IMG/VR virus record: IMGVR_UViG_3300025668_000025 | Coordinates: 1-35,927 of that record | Direction: 5' to 3' (one strand) | Source of the DNA: a virus | Length of the DNA stretch: 35,927 nucleotides | Shown here: one piece after another, positions 6,701 through 16,900 of the stretch | How positions within the stretch are numbered: position 1 is the first letter of the stretch | Layout of the letters: each line of letters starts with the position of its first letter | The notes under the pieces: model-generated | Databases searched by the model: none | Told to the model about the DNA's origin: nothing | The model's input: only the letters and a program-made list of their open reading frames with translations | Made by a program: the position numbers and the translations under genes

Positions 6701-7302
6701 TGTCAAAATATTTCAGATACTATCCACAAACACAATACGCTTTTGCTAATGGTAGTTTTACGATTGAGAAGTCTGTAAAGAACATCTCTCTTAAAACATC
6801 ACTAATAAATAATCTATCACAAAATGACCCATATTCTTTTCTTCGTTATACAATAAGAGAAAATGAGAAAGCAGAAGACATTGCAGACTTTTATTATGAT
6901 GACCCTGCTATGAGTTGGTTAGTGTATTTTGCTAATGATATTGTTGACCCATACACTCAATGGCCAAAGACTTATGAGAACTTCACTGAATATTTTAGAA
7001 AGAAGTATGCGAGTCAAGCACTTCCTACAGGCACTGATGCTATCGTATGGGGACAAGATACAACCAGAACAGATAACATCGTTCATTGGAAAAAGACTGA
7101 TGATGAGACAATACTGATTAGCCCAGACTCATATATAAGAGCGCAGACATTCAATGGTGATTTTGTTGCTGGTGATTGGACTGCTGTACGTCGTTTTGAT
7201 TATGAAATGGAAGAGAATGAGGAACTAAGAAATATCATTCTCGTTAATACTTCGTATGTTCCAACAGTTCTAGAAAATTTAAGAAGTTTGTTAAATGAGT
7301 GA
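6700..7302 (+). CDS. gp53: Baseplate wedge protein gp53
   Basis: 200 residues, against 196 in T4. In T4, gp53 links neighbouring wedges around the hub. The conserved block runs ADFYYDDPAMSWLVYFANDI, then VDPYTQWP, matching T4 (NAIYGNPQLYWVLLMCNDN, then YDPYYGW). The late part has an acidic helix EMEENEELRNI, like T4 ENEKLRQIKI, and ends in a helix ENLRSLLNE. It is joined to gp48 by TAATG and overlaps the next gene by eight bases, so it is probably translationally coupled on both sides. Confidence 0.92.
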   Translation: MSKYFRYYPQTQYAFANGSFTIEKSVKNISLKTSLINNLSQNDPYSFLRYTIRENEKAEDIADFYYDDPAMSWLVYFANDIVDPYTQWPKTYENFTEYFRKKYASQALPTGTDAIVWGQDTTRTDNIVHWKKTDDETILISPDSYIRAQTFNGDFVAGDWTAVRRFDYEMEENEELRNIILVNTSYVPTVLENLRSLLNE

Positions 7303-8617
7303 TGATACATTTGACGTAGGATTTTGTGATATTCAACTGGCAACGCTCAATCGTTATGGTGAACTCAAAAAACCTGCGTTTGACATATCAGATTATATCT
7401 CAGAGATATCGTTTACCGAGTCTATTGATTCGCCTTTACTTTTTGGTGAAATGACACTATTAGATTCTTCAGGTTTAATTGATAACTTTCCTATTCTTGG
7501 CGAAGAAATATTTACACTGAGATATGTAGATTTTTTTGAAAACGAGATTACACAACAGTTTTTAATTTATAGCTTATCAGATGCTGTTCCTGGTGATCAG
7601 CAAAACTATATGTATTATAGGTTAAAGTTTATATCACCACAACATTTTATAAGCACGAGTAAAACCGTACAAAAAAGTTATATTGATTTTACCACTAAAA
7701 AAATGGCTCAACTAATATTTGATGAGTTCATTGTAGATGAAACCAACTTTAAAAACTCTGCCAACGATATTGAAATCCAAGATACGACTGGTACGCAAAC
7801 TCTAGTTATTCCTTCTCTACAACCTATTCAGGCTATCAACTTTCTGTGTCGAAAATCATTCTCTGCTGATGATAAGAGTTCTAATTATTACTTCTTTCAA
7901 AACAGAGAGAAGTTTAAGATGATCACTCATGAAGAAATGATTAGAACATCTAAACCTACTGCAAAAGCATATTCGTATGACCCCTCTATTGCAATAGAGG
8001 GGCCTGCTGATAGAGATAGGGCAATGAATAACATCACTTCATTTTTTATACCAAATCGATTAAACACGATTACAGAAATGAACTCTGGTGCTATGATTTC
8101 TGATGTTGTTGAAATTGACATATTGAACAAACAGTATATTCACAATATTTTTAAATACAAAGATAGCTTTCAAGACTACAAACATTTGAGTGATACAGTT
8201 AGGTTTCCACATACTGAAAAATTTACTGATGCTTTTTTCAGTGACGAAAATGTTATGAAATCATATATGATATTCACTGATTTCGAGAGAGAACAGCAAA
8301 GATACAAAGATATTACTGGTCCTAAAGTTTCAAATAGATACTATCTAAACTCTACCTCTATCGAAATAGAAATATACGGTAGAAATGATTTATTTGCTGG
8401 TGATGTTATTTTACTCGACATACCTCAATTTGAAAATGTTGTTGGGACTAAAGATAGACATAAAAGTCTTTCTGGCTATTGGTTAGTCCAAACTATCAAG
8501 CATTATATAAAGGGTAAACAGTATACAAGCAGACTGACTATAATAAAAGACCTTGTTCCAGGAGATAAATCTGGAGTTTCAACAGTAGCAGATATGACGG
8601 CAGAAGGTGAAGTGTAA
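7295..8617 (+). CDS. Baseplate hub protein, gp27-like
   Basis: 440 residues; T4 gp27 has 391. The position directly before the gp5 spike gene and after gp53, together with the all-beta and alpha/beta composition, fits the gp27/gpD hub that forms the socket for the spike. Visible traits are an N-terminal strand-rich region with FGEMTLLDSSGLIDNFPILG near residue 50, a long middle with SLQPIQAINFLCRKSF (a helix common in gp27/gpD-type proteins), and a late beta segment IEIYGRNDLFAGDVILLDIP near residue 355. The final part reads YWLVQTIKHYI and TSRLTIIKDL, the usual closing strands of such hubs. The call is by context and pattern, since identity to T4 gp27 is not obvious. A perfect 22-base palindrome lies in the gene. 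Confidence 0.7.
   Translation: MSDDTFDVGFCDIQLATLNRYGELKKPAFDISDYISEISFTESIDSPLLFGEMTLLDSSGLIDNFPILGEEIFTLRYVDFFENEITQQFLIYSLSDAVPGDQQNYMYYRLKFISPQHFISTSKTVQKSYIDFTTKKMAQLIFDEFIVDETNFKNSANDIEIQDTTGTQTLVIPSLQPIQAINFLCRKSFSADDKSSNYYFFQNREKFKMITHEEMIRTSKPTAKAYSYDPSIAIEGPADRDRAMNNITSFFIPNRLNTITEMNSGAMISDVVEIDILNKQYIHNIFKYKDSFQDYKHLSDTVRFPHTEKFTDAFFSDENVMKSYMIFTDFEREQQRYKDITGPKVSNRYYLNSTSIEIEIYGRNDLFAGDVILLDIPQFENVVGTKDRHKSLSGYWLVQTIKHYIKGKQYTSRLTIIKDLVPGDKSGVSTVADMTAEGEV
7981..8002. repeat. Perfect 22-bp palindrome inside the hub gene
   Basis: CCCCTCTATTG at 7981-7991 is followed directly by its exact reverse complement at 7992-8002. As RNA it could form a 9-bp stem with a TGCA loop. No T-run follows on the plus strand, so it is not an ordinary terminator. 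It encodes part of DPSIAIEGP. Confidence 0.9.
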
Positions 8618-9927
8618 TGGCTGAAAATGGATTTAGAAATCTACTATGGTTTATGGGTGTCGTAGAAGACCGTAGAGACCCAAGAAAGATGGGTCGTGTT
8701 CGTGTTCGCTGCTTTGATATTCACCCAGACAGTAAAGAAGATGTGCCGACAGAAACTCTACCTTGGGCAATACCTGTTATTGGTTCGTATGATATCAACT
8801 ACAAGCCACCGATTGAAGGTTCGTGGGTATTTGGATTTTTCCTTGATGGTGCTGATGCTCAACACCCAATGCTTCTTGGTGTAATGCCTGGTATGCCTAC
8901 AACTGCTGTAAATACAGCACTTGGTTTCAATGCAGCATCTGATGCTAACCCACATCCAGTGTCATCGTATCAGCCAGATATTTCTCGTCTTGCAAGAGGT
9001 GAGGATATTGGAGAAACTCATGTTGCTGGTAAATTTATCAATCAAGAACATTGCCCTGCGTATTCTTGGTCAGAACCATCGCCACCATATAATGCAGAGT
9101 ACCCATACAATAAAGTTCAAGAAACTGAATCGGGTCATGTCTTTGAAATGGATGACACACCAGGCTCAGAGCGTATCAATATGCATCATGCTTCTGGCAC
9201 ATTTACAGAAATTGGTCCAACTGGTACTCGTGTCAATAAGATTATTGGCGATGAAGTAACAATCATTGAGAAGAACGGTAAAATTATGATTAACGGCACA
9301 GCAGATGTTGTCGTAAAGGGTACTTGTAATGTCACAGTGGAATCTGATTGTAATCTGACTGTTGATGGTAGTTTGAACACGAAGGTGCATGGTGACTACA
9401 ATCTAAATGTTGCAGGTGGAATCTATATGAACTCTGGTGATATCTTCTCACAAAAAAGTTCTGCAATCAGACAAGAAGCCTTTCTTGATAACTATAATGT
9501 ATTTGCTAACAAAAGCGTTTACATTCAAGCGCAGAAAGACAATATTCACATCTATGCTAATACAGGGTTCGTTTCTGCATATGCTAACACAGATGTGAGA
9601 ATTGAGAGTGGCGCTAATACCTACTTCGATGCTGCTGGTAAAACAAACATCAAAGCAACTGGTAACATCGCCGTTGAAGGTGCTAAGATTGATTTGAATA
9701 CTAGTGGAGCAGTTGAAGTTGATCCAGGCTTCACTACCATTCTTAATGGTGTAGATGTGCCACGAGTAAAACCATCTGGCAAGCAACCAGCCTTTAGACC
9801 TCTATTTGGTAATCCACCCGATAGAAAGTTTCCTATCGAAACAAAATTAGAAGATGAGCCATATCCAAGTTTCACCGACCCACCAGAATTGTGGAGAGAT
9901 ACTCACCCACTAGGGGAGGACGAATAA
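8617..9927 (+). CDS. gp5: Baseplate central spike gp5 without lysozyme domain
   Basis: 436 residues; T4 gp5 has 575. Residues 1-95 are the OB-fold domain: NLLWFMGVVEDRRDPRKMG and RVRVRCF match T4 (NLNWFVGVVEDRMDPLKLG, RVRVRVV), followed by LPWAIPV and the GSWVFGFFLDG strand. From about residue 160, after the sequence PYNKVQETESGHVFEMDDTP, comes the gp5/VgrG-type spike region with SGTFTEI and many short V-x-V-x-G-x repeats forming the trimeric beta-helix needle. The T4-type lysozyme domain normally between these parts is absent. A Pro-rich tail of about 45 residues closes the protein. Stop and start overlaps (TAATG) link it to both neighbours. A cell-wall peptidase domain is in the next gene. 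Confidence 0.92.
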   Translation: MAENGFRNLLWFMGVVEDRRDPRKMGRVRVRCFDIHPDSKEDVPTETLPWAIPVIGSYDINYKPPIEGSWVFGFFLDGADAQHPMLLGVMPGMPTTAVNTALGFNAASDANPHPVSSYQPDISRLARGEDIGETHVAGKFINQEHCPAYSWSEPSPPYNAEYPYNKVQETESGHVFEMDDTPGSERINMHHASGTFTEIGPTGTRVNKIIGDEVTIIEKNGKIMINGTADVVVKGTCNVTVESDCNLTVDGSLNTKVHGDYNLNVAGGIYMNSGDIFSQKSSAIRQEAFLDNYNVFANKSVYIQAQKDNIHIYANTGFVSAYANTDVRIESGANTYFDAAGKTNIKATGNIAVEGAKIDLNTSGAVEVDPGFTTILNGVDVPRVKPSGKQPAFRPLFGNPPDRKFPIETKLEDEPYPSFTDPPELWRDTHPLGEDE

Positions 9928-11699
9928 TGTCTCTATTATCTATCGATGTTCCTTTTCTAACAACTAATGATTTGTTAGAAGTATCAGACTCTGTACCTGG
10001 GCCTGGTCCAGACGGAGAGATTTTTTCTGAGTTACAAAAGTTCAATGCTATTGTACCGTCAGAAGCATTTGCTCCACAAGATATGTTTGCTCTCAAAGAG
10101 AGTATTACAACGAAATTAACAGAGTTAAACACTGATGAGTTATCAGCAGTTGGAAATCTATCGTCTAGTATTGCTGCACTAGATACCTCTCAATTGTCAG
10201 CAGTTCTTTTTGATAGTGGAGTAGATGTTAAATCATTTTCATTAGATACTTTTGATTTGTCTGTTGAAGGTCTAACTGATTTAGGTGCTGGTATTGATGA
10301 ATTTAATAACGCCATCGCTGGCGGATGTGAAGTTGTGCTTGCTGCACTAGCTGCTTCTAAAACACCAAAAGAACTAAGTTTAGAGTCGTTCGATTTAGAT
10401 GCGCTTGAGTCTTCTATTTCAGGCGTTGTCACAAGTGTAACTGACGGTTTGCTTGATCTTGTAGGTGATTTAAATCCAGAAACAATTGCTGCACAAGCAG
10501 AAAAAACTGTCACAGATTTGATTGATGAAACTGTGAACACAGTAGAGAATATTACTGATAGTATTATTGATACACTTGATGATCTTGAATCTGTCGATAC
10601 TGTTGGTATACAAGCGAATATAGAAGCGCAAGCAGAAGCAATCGCTGCTGAATTCAAAGCGTCTGTTGACACACTTCTTGGTGGTGTTCAGAGTGCTTTA
10701 GCAGACACTATACAAATCACGGAAGGTTGTGGTATACATACAGCAAAATCTACAGAAGCGTTGGTTAAGAATCTTCAAAAAAACGTTGATGCTCTTGCTG
10801 ATAAAGTAGAAGTAAGTGCTATGAATTTAGCACCAACACAGAAGTTGCTCACTGAAAAACTTGAACGTGTGAAGGGGTTGGTGACAGATACTCAAAATAA
10901 AAAGATTGTAACAATGACTGCTGCGGTAGTTAAGAAAGCACAAGAGAATAACCCTCAAGCAGCGCCAAAAGAGATTGAACAGATCGTTAAAAGTCAGATT
11001 GCAAAAGCCAACAAAACGCATGATGAAAAGATACGGACAGAGCGGGAGTGCATTTCAAAGAGAGTGAATAGCGCTTCTTCTACCTATGCTGATATTCAAC
11101 GAGCAGGCAATCAAAGGTCAGCATCTTCTGCTGCGGGTGGTAGACCAATTGCAAATAAAGGGTCTATAATCAGTGCAGTTATAAAATGGTCTGGTGATAA
11201 TAAATTATATGATGCTTCATACTTTAAAGGTAGATATGCTAAAGATACTGCGGCTAAAGTGAACACTCTTCATCCAAAAATCAGAGAACGATTTGCTAAT
11301 GCTATTCGTGATGTTCAGAATGATCCTGAAATTTTAGCTATGAATGGTACAGCAAGGTATTCGTTTGCTACAAGAACTTTTGCTCAACAAGCTGAGTTAT
11401 ACAGAAAACACAGAAATGGTGGACCATTAGCAGCGCCACCAGGTAAAAGTTGGCATAATTATAAGTGTGCATGTGATATTGTTTTTATTGTCAATGGCAA
11501 AGCAAAATGGAGTGCTAAGTATTACACTGGTATCATTAGAAAACATTTTTTAAAATATGATTTAGAGAATTATATTAAAAATGATTCTGGTCATTTTCAG
11601 CCAGCAGAGTTAAGAAACATATCTGTCAGCAGGGCTTTAAGAGAGTCTATAAAAAACAATGTACTAGATGAGAATGTAATCGCTAGATACCTTAATTAG
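9927..11699 (+). CDS. Coiled-coil tail protein with C-terminal M15/VanY-type peptidase domain
   Basis: 590 residues from ATG 9927, which overlaps the gp5 stop (TAATG) and has GGGGAGGA upstream. The longer open frame to 9891 is unsupported. Residues about 40-400 are helical, rich in Ala, Thr, Asp and Leu, without Pro, and read as long coiled coils. The C-terminal domain, about 410-590, carries the M15 zinc-peptidase signature: SWHNYKCACD, with His510 and Asp517 spaced as in S-x-H-x-x-G-x-A-x-D (the usual Gly is Lys513), and GHFQ with His556 as likely third zinc ligand. Upstream TRTFAQQAELY fits the R-T-x-x-x-Q helix of this family. Such enzymes cut peptide bonds in peptidoglycan. With gp5 lacking lysozyme, this may be the virion wall-cutting enzyme; a free endolysin is less likely because of the coiled coil and context. 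Confidence 0.8.
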   Translation: MSLLSIDVPFLTTNDLLEVSDSVPGPGPDGEIFSELQKFNAIVPSEAFAPQDMFALKESITTKLTELNTDELSAVGNLSSSIAALDTSQLSAVLFDSGVDVKSFSLDTFDLSVEGLTDLGAGIDEFNNAIAGGCEVVLAALAASKTPKELSLESFDLDALESSISGVVTSVTDGLLDLVGDLNPETIAAQAEKTVTDLIDETVNTVENITDSIIDTLDDLESVDTVGIQANIEAQAEAIAAEFKASVDTLLGGVQSALADTIQITEGCGIHTAKSTEALVKNLQKNVDALADKVEVSAMNLAPTQKLLTEKLERVKGLVTDTQNKKIVTMTAAVVKKAQENNPQAAPKEIEQIVKSQIAKANKTHDEKIRTERECISKRVNSASSTYADIQRAGNQRSASSAAGGRPIANKGSIISAVIKWSGDNKLYDASYFKGRYAKDTAAKVNTLHPKIRERFANAIRDVQNDPEILAMNGTARYSFATRTFAQQAELYRKHRNGGPLAAPPGKSWHNYKCACDIVFIVNGKAKWSAKYYTGIIRKHFLKYDLENYIKNDSGHFQPAELRNISVSRALRESIKNNVLDENVIARYLN

Positions 11700-11702
11700 T
11701 CT

Positions 11703-11710
11703 TATAAATA
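11703..11710 (+). promoter_or_regulatory. T4-type late promoter before gp25
   Basis: Perfect TATAAATA immediately after the peptidase gene stop and 25 bases before the gp25 ATG at 11736, in a noncoding gap of only 36 bases. Confidence 0.75.
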
Positions 11711-11735
11711 AAAAGAAAACTGGAGATTGCTTCAT

Positions 11736-12137
11736 ATGGCAACACCATTAACACAAAGAGTTGTATACTCGGACTTCTTTACGGACTTGGATAAGCATCC
11801 AATTCGTAGCACAGTCTTACGCAAAACGAATGTTGATGCTGTAAAACAGTCTCTTCGTAATCTTATGTTGACAGATAGAGGTGAGCGATTGTTCCAACCA
11901 AATCTTGGTGGTAACATTCGTGCTATGCTGTTTGAGAACATTACAGCACAGACATTCTTGACGATGCAAGAGCATATAAAAGACGTTATTGAAGCGCATG
12001 AGCCAAGGGCTGATGTTATTGATGTGTATATCGCTCAGACTTCACAAGAACACGAAGTTCAAATCACAATCGTATTTCGTGTTGTCAACGTACAAGAACC
12101 AGTTACATTAGAGTTACTTTTAGAAAGAGTGAGATAA
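11736..12137 (+). CDS. gp25: Baseplate wedge protein gp25
   Basis: 133 residues, the same size as T4 gp25 (132). The GPW/gp25 family protein joins the sheath to the wedge and is shared by contractile injection systems. Conserved marks are the N-terminal YSDFF, the helix with SLRNLMLTDRGERLFQPNLG leading into NIRAMLFE, and the E-P-R motif in AHEPRADVIDV. The ATG at 11736 has GGAG ten bases upstream; an alternative upstream TTG adds three residues that are not family-like. gp6 begins after one spacer base. Confidence 0.93.
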   Translation: MATPLTQRVVYSDFFTDLDKHPIRSTVLRKTNVDAVKQSLRNLMLTDRGERLFQPNLGGNIRAMLFENITAQTFLTMQEHIKDVIEAHEPRADVIDVYIAQTSQEHEVQITIVFRVVNVQEPVTLELLLERVR

Positions 12138-12138
12138 A

Positions 12139-13917
12139 ATGGCAGGAACTATTATCTCGGAACTTGATTTCAATCAAATCAAGAATCAGTTAAAAACATT
12201 TCTTCAAGGTCAAGCACAATTTGCTGACTATGACTATGACGGATCAAATATGTCCGTCATTCTTGATGTGTTGGCATACAATACATTTCAGAATAGTTTT
12301 TATACGAACATGGCTCTCGGTGAGATGTTTCTTGACTCAGCGCAACTAAGAGATTCTGTTGTATCTCATGCAAAAGAGTTGAACTATCTACCAAGGTCAT
12401 ACAGGTCATCAAACGCAAAAGTTACACTGACGTTTACGCCAAGTGATAATCCAGCATTCATCACAATTCCGAAATACACAAAGTTTACCACAAATGTTGA
12501 TGGTAAGTCATACACGTTTAGCACAGATCAAGTATATACTATCACACCAAATTCTGGCGTATATTCTGTCAGCGATGTTTCTCTTCACGAAGGTAGAATT
12601 GAAAGAGAATATTATGACGTAACAGCAAGCACAAAATATCTTATCTCTAACAAGAGAGTTGACACCGACAGTATTGTAGTAAATGTATATGCTTCCTCTG
12701 CTGCTAGTGCTGAAGTTAATGCATATGCTTCAAAACCAAATCTCTTTGATGTTGGTTCAAGTGATAATGTGTTCTATATACAACCAGCAGAACTGAATCG
12801 TTACGAACTAGAGTTTGGTAATGATGTGTTTGGTAGAGAACCAAAAACAGGCGAAGTCGTAGAGGTTATCTATCGTATCGCAAATGGTTCAACACCAAAC
12901 GGTGCTACTACATTCTCACCATCTGGCACGATACAAGGCTACACAGCGACAGTCACAACAACATCAACATCTTTTGGTGGCGCTGAAGAAGAAACGCTTG
13001 ATTCAATCAAGTTCTATGCTCCAAAATCTATTCAAATACAAGATAGAGCAGTCACAGAATCTGATTATGAAAATCTTTTGAAAAGCAAGTTCTCTGAAAT
13101 ACAAGCAGTATCAGTACAAGGTGGTGAAGAACTAAATCCACCACAGTATGGTAAGGTTATTGTACATGTTGATATTCAAAATAGTGATGGTGTATCTGAC
13201 GGTGCTAAAGAGAAGTATAGAAAGTTTCTAAAAGAACGCACGCCACTCGCAATCGACCCAGTAATTAGGTCTCCTGAATTTCTTTATGTTGCTCTTGACA
13301 CAACAGTACACTACAATACTAAAACTTCAGATGCTACTAATTCTGAAATAGACTCGCTTGTTAGAAATGCGATTGCATCTTACAATCTGACTTACTTGAA
13401 TGATTTTAAAAAGAATGCTAGGCAATCTCGAATTGCTCGTGTCATTGATGATACAAATACGTCTATTATATCGAATGATACAGAACTTAGAATGATTATT
13501 GATTTTATTCCAGTGGTGAGTTCTGCTTCAAGCATCACTGCTGACTTTGAAAACTCTTTAATTTTAGATCATCCTTTGACTGCTGGCGAAGATATCAATC
13601 GTCATACACCCGCAGTCAAAACTTCCAGTTTTTCTTATGGAACTCAGACAGCATATATACAAGACAACGGCGAAGGTGTCTTAGAAGTTCTCACTAATAC
13701 GGTTGATGGATTCAAAGTGCTGAGTGGTAATGTTGGTAATGTAGATTACGCAACAGGACGTGTAGTCATTCGTGATTTGAATGTTAGTTCTTTCTCTGGT
13801 AGTGCCATCAAGATTTATGGTAGACCAGAAACACAAGATATTATTGGTCCTGCAAGCAAGATTATCTCAATCCGTGACGTTGATGTTAGCGTAACAGTAG
13901 AGGCTGCGACTCAGTAA
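12139..13917 (+). CDS. gp6: Baseplate wedge protein gp6
   Basis: 592 residues; T4 gp6 has 660. gp6 forms the continuous inner ring of the baseplate and is related to the gpJ family of contractile systems. The N-terminal part reads SNMSVILDVLAYNTFQNSFY, then NMALGEMFLDSAQLRDSVVSHA and LNYLPRS, the classic gp6/gpJ opening. The middle has FGREPKTGEVVEVIYRIANG and then VTESDYENLL, the conserved block of this family. The C-terminal half holds VHYNTKTSDA and a helix SLVRNAIASYN, followed by beta strands. It is followed by gp7 through TAATG. Confidence 0.92.
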   Translation: MAGTIISELDFNQIKNQLKTFLQGQAQFADYDYDGSNMSVILDVLAYNTFQNSFYTNMALGEMFLDSAQLRDSVVSHAKELNYLPRSYRSSNAKVTLTFTPSDNPAFITIPKYTKFTTNVDGKSYTFSTDQVYTITPNSGVYSVSDVSLHEGRIEREYYDVTASTKYLISNKRVDTDSIVVNVYASSAASAEVNAYASKPNLFDVGSSDNVFYIQPAELNRYELEFGNDVFGREPKTGEVVEVIYRIANGSTPNGATTFSPSGTIQGYTATVTTTSTSFGGAEEETLDSIKFYAPKSIQIQDRAVTESDYENLLKSKFSEIQAVSVQGGEELNPPQYGKVIVHVDIQNSDGVSDGAKEKYRKFLKERTPLAIDPVIRSPEFLYVALDTTVHYNTKTSDATNSEIDSLVRNAIASYNLTYLNDFKKNARQSRIARVIDDTNTSIISNDTELRMIIDFIPVVSSASSITADFENSLILDHPLTAGEDINRHTPAVKTSSFSYGTQTAYIQDNGEGVLEVLTNTVDGFKVLSGNVGNVDYATGRVVIRDLNVSSFSGSAIKIYGRPETQDIIGPASKIISIRDVDVSVTVEAATQ

Positions 13918-16900
13918 TGCATGACCTATCGAAAACTATCTCAGAGTATATCGAACAGCAGTTTCCTGCTGTTTATCGGGAAGACGGTCCAAACCTAGTT
14001 GCTTTCACAAAGGCATACTATGAGTTTATGGAAAACACTTCAACGTCTCCTACCACACTCAGTCGTTCGATGTTTCAGAACAGGGACATTGATGAGACAT
14101 TAGATAGTTTTCTAGTTCATTTCAAAGAGAAGTATCTCTCAGAGTTTCCTTATGCAAAGGCTGTAGACAAGCGATTTGTTATCAAGCATATCATGGACTA
14201 CTATCGTTCAAAGGGCACTCCAAAAGCAACTGAACTTTTAATTCGTATGTTGTTCAATGAAGAAGCATCAGTATACTATCCCGCTGATGATATACTTCGT
14301 GCTTCACATAGTAAGTATAAGATTCCCAAATACATTGAAGTCACACAGTCAGCAAGGTCTGCTGGGTTTGTTGAAAATCAAATCACGGGTTCTAGGTCTG
14401 GTGCTACTGCTTTCGTCGAAGGTCTTGTAAAGAAAAGAGTTCAAGGTCGTATCATTGACATTCTCTATATTAGTAATATAAAGGGGTCGTTTAGAACGGA
14501 TGAGTTAGTCAGTGATGATGGGTTGCTTGCAAACGCACCAAAGATTATTGGTTCGCTTTCATCTATGAATGTTACGAATGGTGGTAGAAATAACGCCGTT
14601 GGCGACTTGTTCAATGTGCTTGATGATACAGGCAAACAAGGTAAAGTTCGTGTCACTGGCGTTGAAGATGCTACTGGTCGAGTTGACTTTGAACTTGTAG
14701 ATGGTGGCACGGGTTACACACTTAATGATTTAGATGATGGTGATACTACAGACGATTATACAGACGTTCGTGTCGCCACAGCGATGATTGCTGTTGATAA
14801 CTCGAACACATTAAATCAGTTTATTCAGTTTGAGACTGTAAAGCAGGAACGTGAGATTGTTACTCTAATCAGCGCTCAAGATTTTGCTGATGAATATTTT
14901 GACAATCTTGCTGCCAACTCAGCATCCGTTGCTGATGATTTTGTTTTGGGTGTCAAAGTATATCCAACAGCATATACAGCAAACTCGACGAACGGTCCTG
15001 CATTTCTTAGGTCTACTGTATCAGACTCAAATGATATTGTTGTTATCACAAATAATACAATCATAGCGAACACTGAGTACTCAACGAACTCTACACATAT
15101 CGTATTTGATTCAGACCCTGATGATGGGGCAGTGATTTCAGTTCTAGAATATGTGGTTGTTGCCAATAGTAAAGTCGCATCGTTGAGCGCTGATGATGCA
15201 AATACAAGTGCAACTCTTGTGATTACAAGTGGCACTTTTGCAAATCAAGTCTCTATTGATACAGCAGATAATACATCATTGTCTGCTAATGAAATCGTAG
15301 ATGAAGAATCGACTATTACCTTAGAGGTTGTTGATGCAAGCATCTTCTCTTCTCATGTTGGTGAAAAACTTGAGATGAAGAAGTTCACAACAGCAGCAAA
15401 TGGTCAATACTTATCAGCATATGCTTATGGGTATCTAACTGTTGCTAATACTACTGGTAATTCAACAATCGGTGAGTTCCTAACACTTGAGCCTGCTTTT
15501 GGTACATTTTTAGCAACAGAAGAAATAGAACTATATTATGCTAACGGTACAGTTCAAGCGACTGAAACCATTGATGCTGTTTCAGTCACAACAGCGGGTG
15601 CGGTTGGAATTGCATCATCAGCATCAGATGCTAATACTTGGAATATCAAAGTAACATCTGGTGAGTTTACTGCTGGTAAAAAGATAAGAGGTCGAGAGAC
15701 AAGAGTTGAAGAAACGATTAGTGCTATAACAGCGACTGGTGCTTCTGATGTTTGGTATAATGGTGTCGCAACTGCAAATGGTGTGATTGATACGGTTGCT
15801 AACAATACAGTAACTGGCGTTGTCGTTGGTCAAAACACAACATATGTTGGGCTATTCAGTAATACTTCTGCGTTCTCGTATGTCGAAGGCGCTGGTATGA
15901 CTATCAAAACGTCTCGTGAAGATTTGAAAGAGATCGACCTTGCAGCACAGCCAAATCTAGAACTTACTATCAACGCAGTTGGCACTGGTAGTGGAGCAAC
16001 GTTCCAACCAGGCGCATTAGAGAACGAAGAAACTGTTACGCTTAATACTGATTTTGTCGGTGTTAAAAATGTTGCAAATGTGGCTTTCTTAGATGTGATA
16101 GTTGGTACAGCAGCAAATAGTGGTATTGGATTTGTCGATAGCATTACGATTACAAATGGTGGCACTGGATACGCAAATGGAACAACAGGCAGTCCCAATG
16201 TTACATTTACTGGCGGTGGTTATGCTGGTGGTGACCCAGTTGTGTCTGCTACAGGCTTCATCACAACAAATGGTAGCGGAGTTATCACCTCTATCACAAT
16301 AAACAATCACGGTGAAGGGTATAATACCACACCAACAATCGTTCTACCTTCTACAAGTGGAACCGCAGCCCAGGTAGTTGTTAATTTTGACGGCGGGTAT
16401 GGATTCGTTAAGAATCCAAATGGTGATTCAACGTCTGAGTTCCAGTCTTTATTCACCTTCGACGATTTTACAATGGGTACTATAACATCACTAACAAGAA
16501 TTAACCCTGGTACTGAATATAATACTGATCCGTTCATTTCAGTGCATAATAAATATATCGCAGCATACGACAGAAAAAACATCTATCTAAACATCACTCT
16601 TGTTACAAGTAACTTCACTCCGGGTGAAATTGTAGAGCAAGATAGTACAGAGAAGGGTGTTATCATTTCTGCCAATAGTAGTGTGCTGCATTTGAAACGA
16701 ACACGCTTCAATACAAGCTGGACAGCATCTAACATTATCGGTAAGAGTTCTGGTGCCATTGCAAACTTCTCTGTTGGTAATGATGCTATCGATTTAGTCT
16801 CTCGTTCGATGGGTGATAATGCTATAATTACTGGTGATGTTATTGTGGCAGATGGTGTAGCAACCGCCGTTGATGTTATAGACTCTGGTTATGGTTATTT

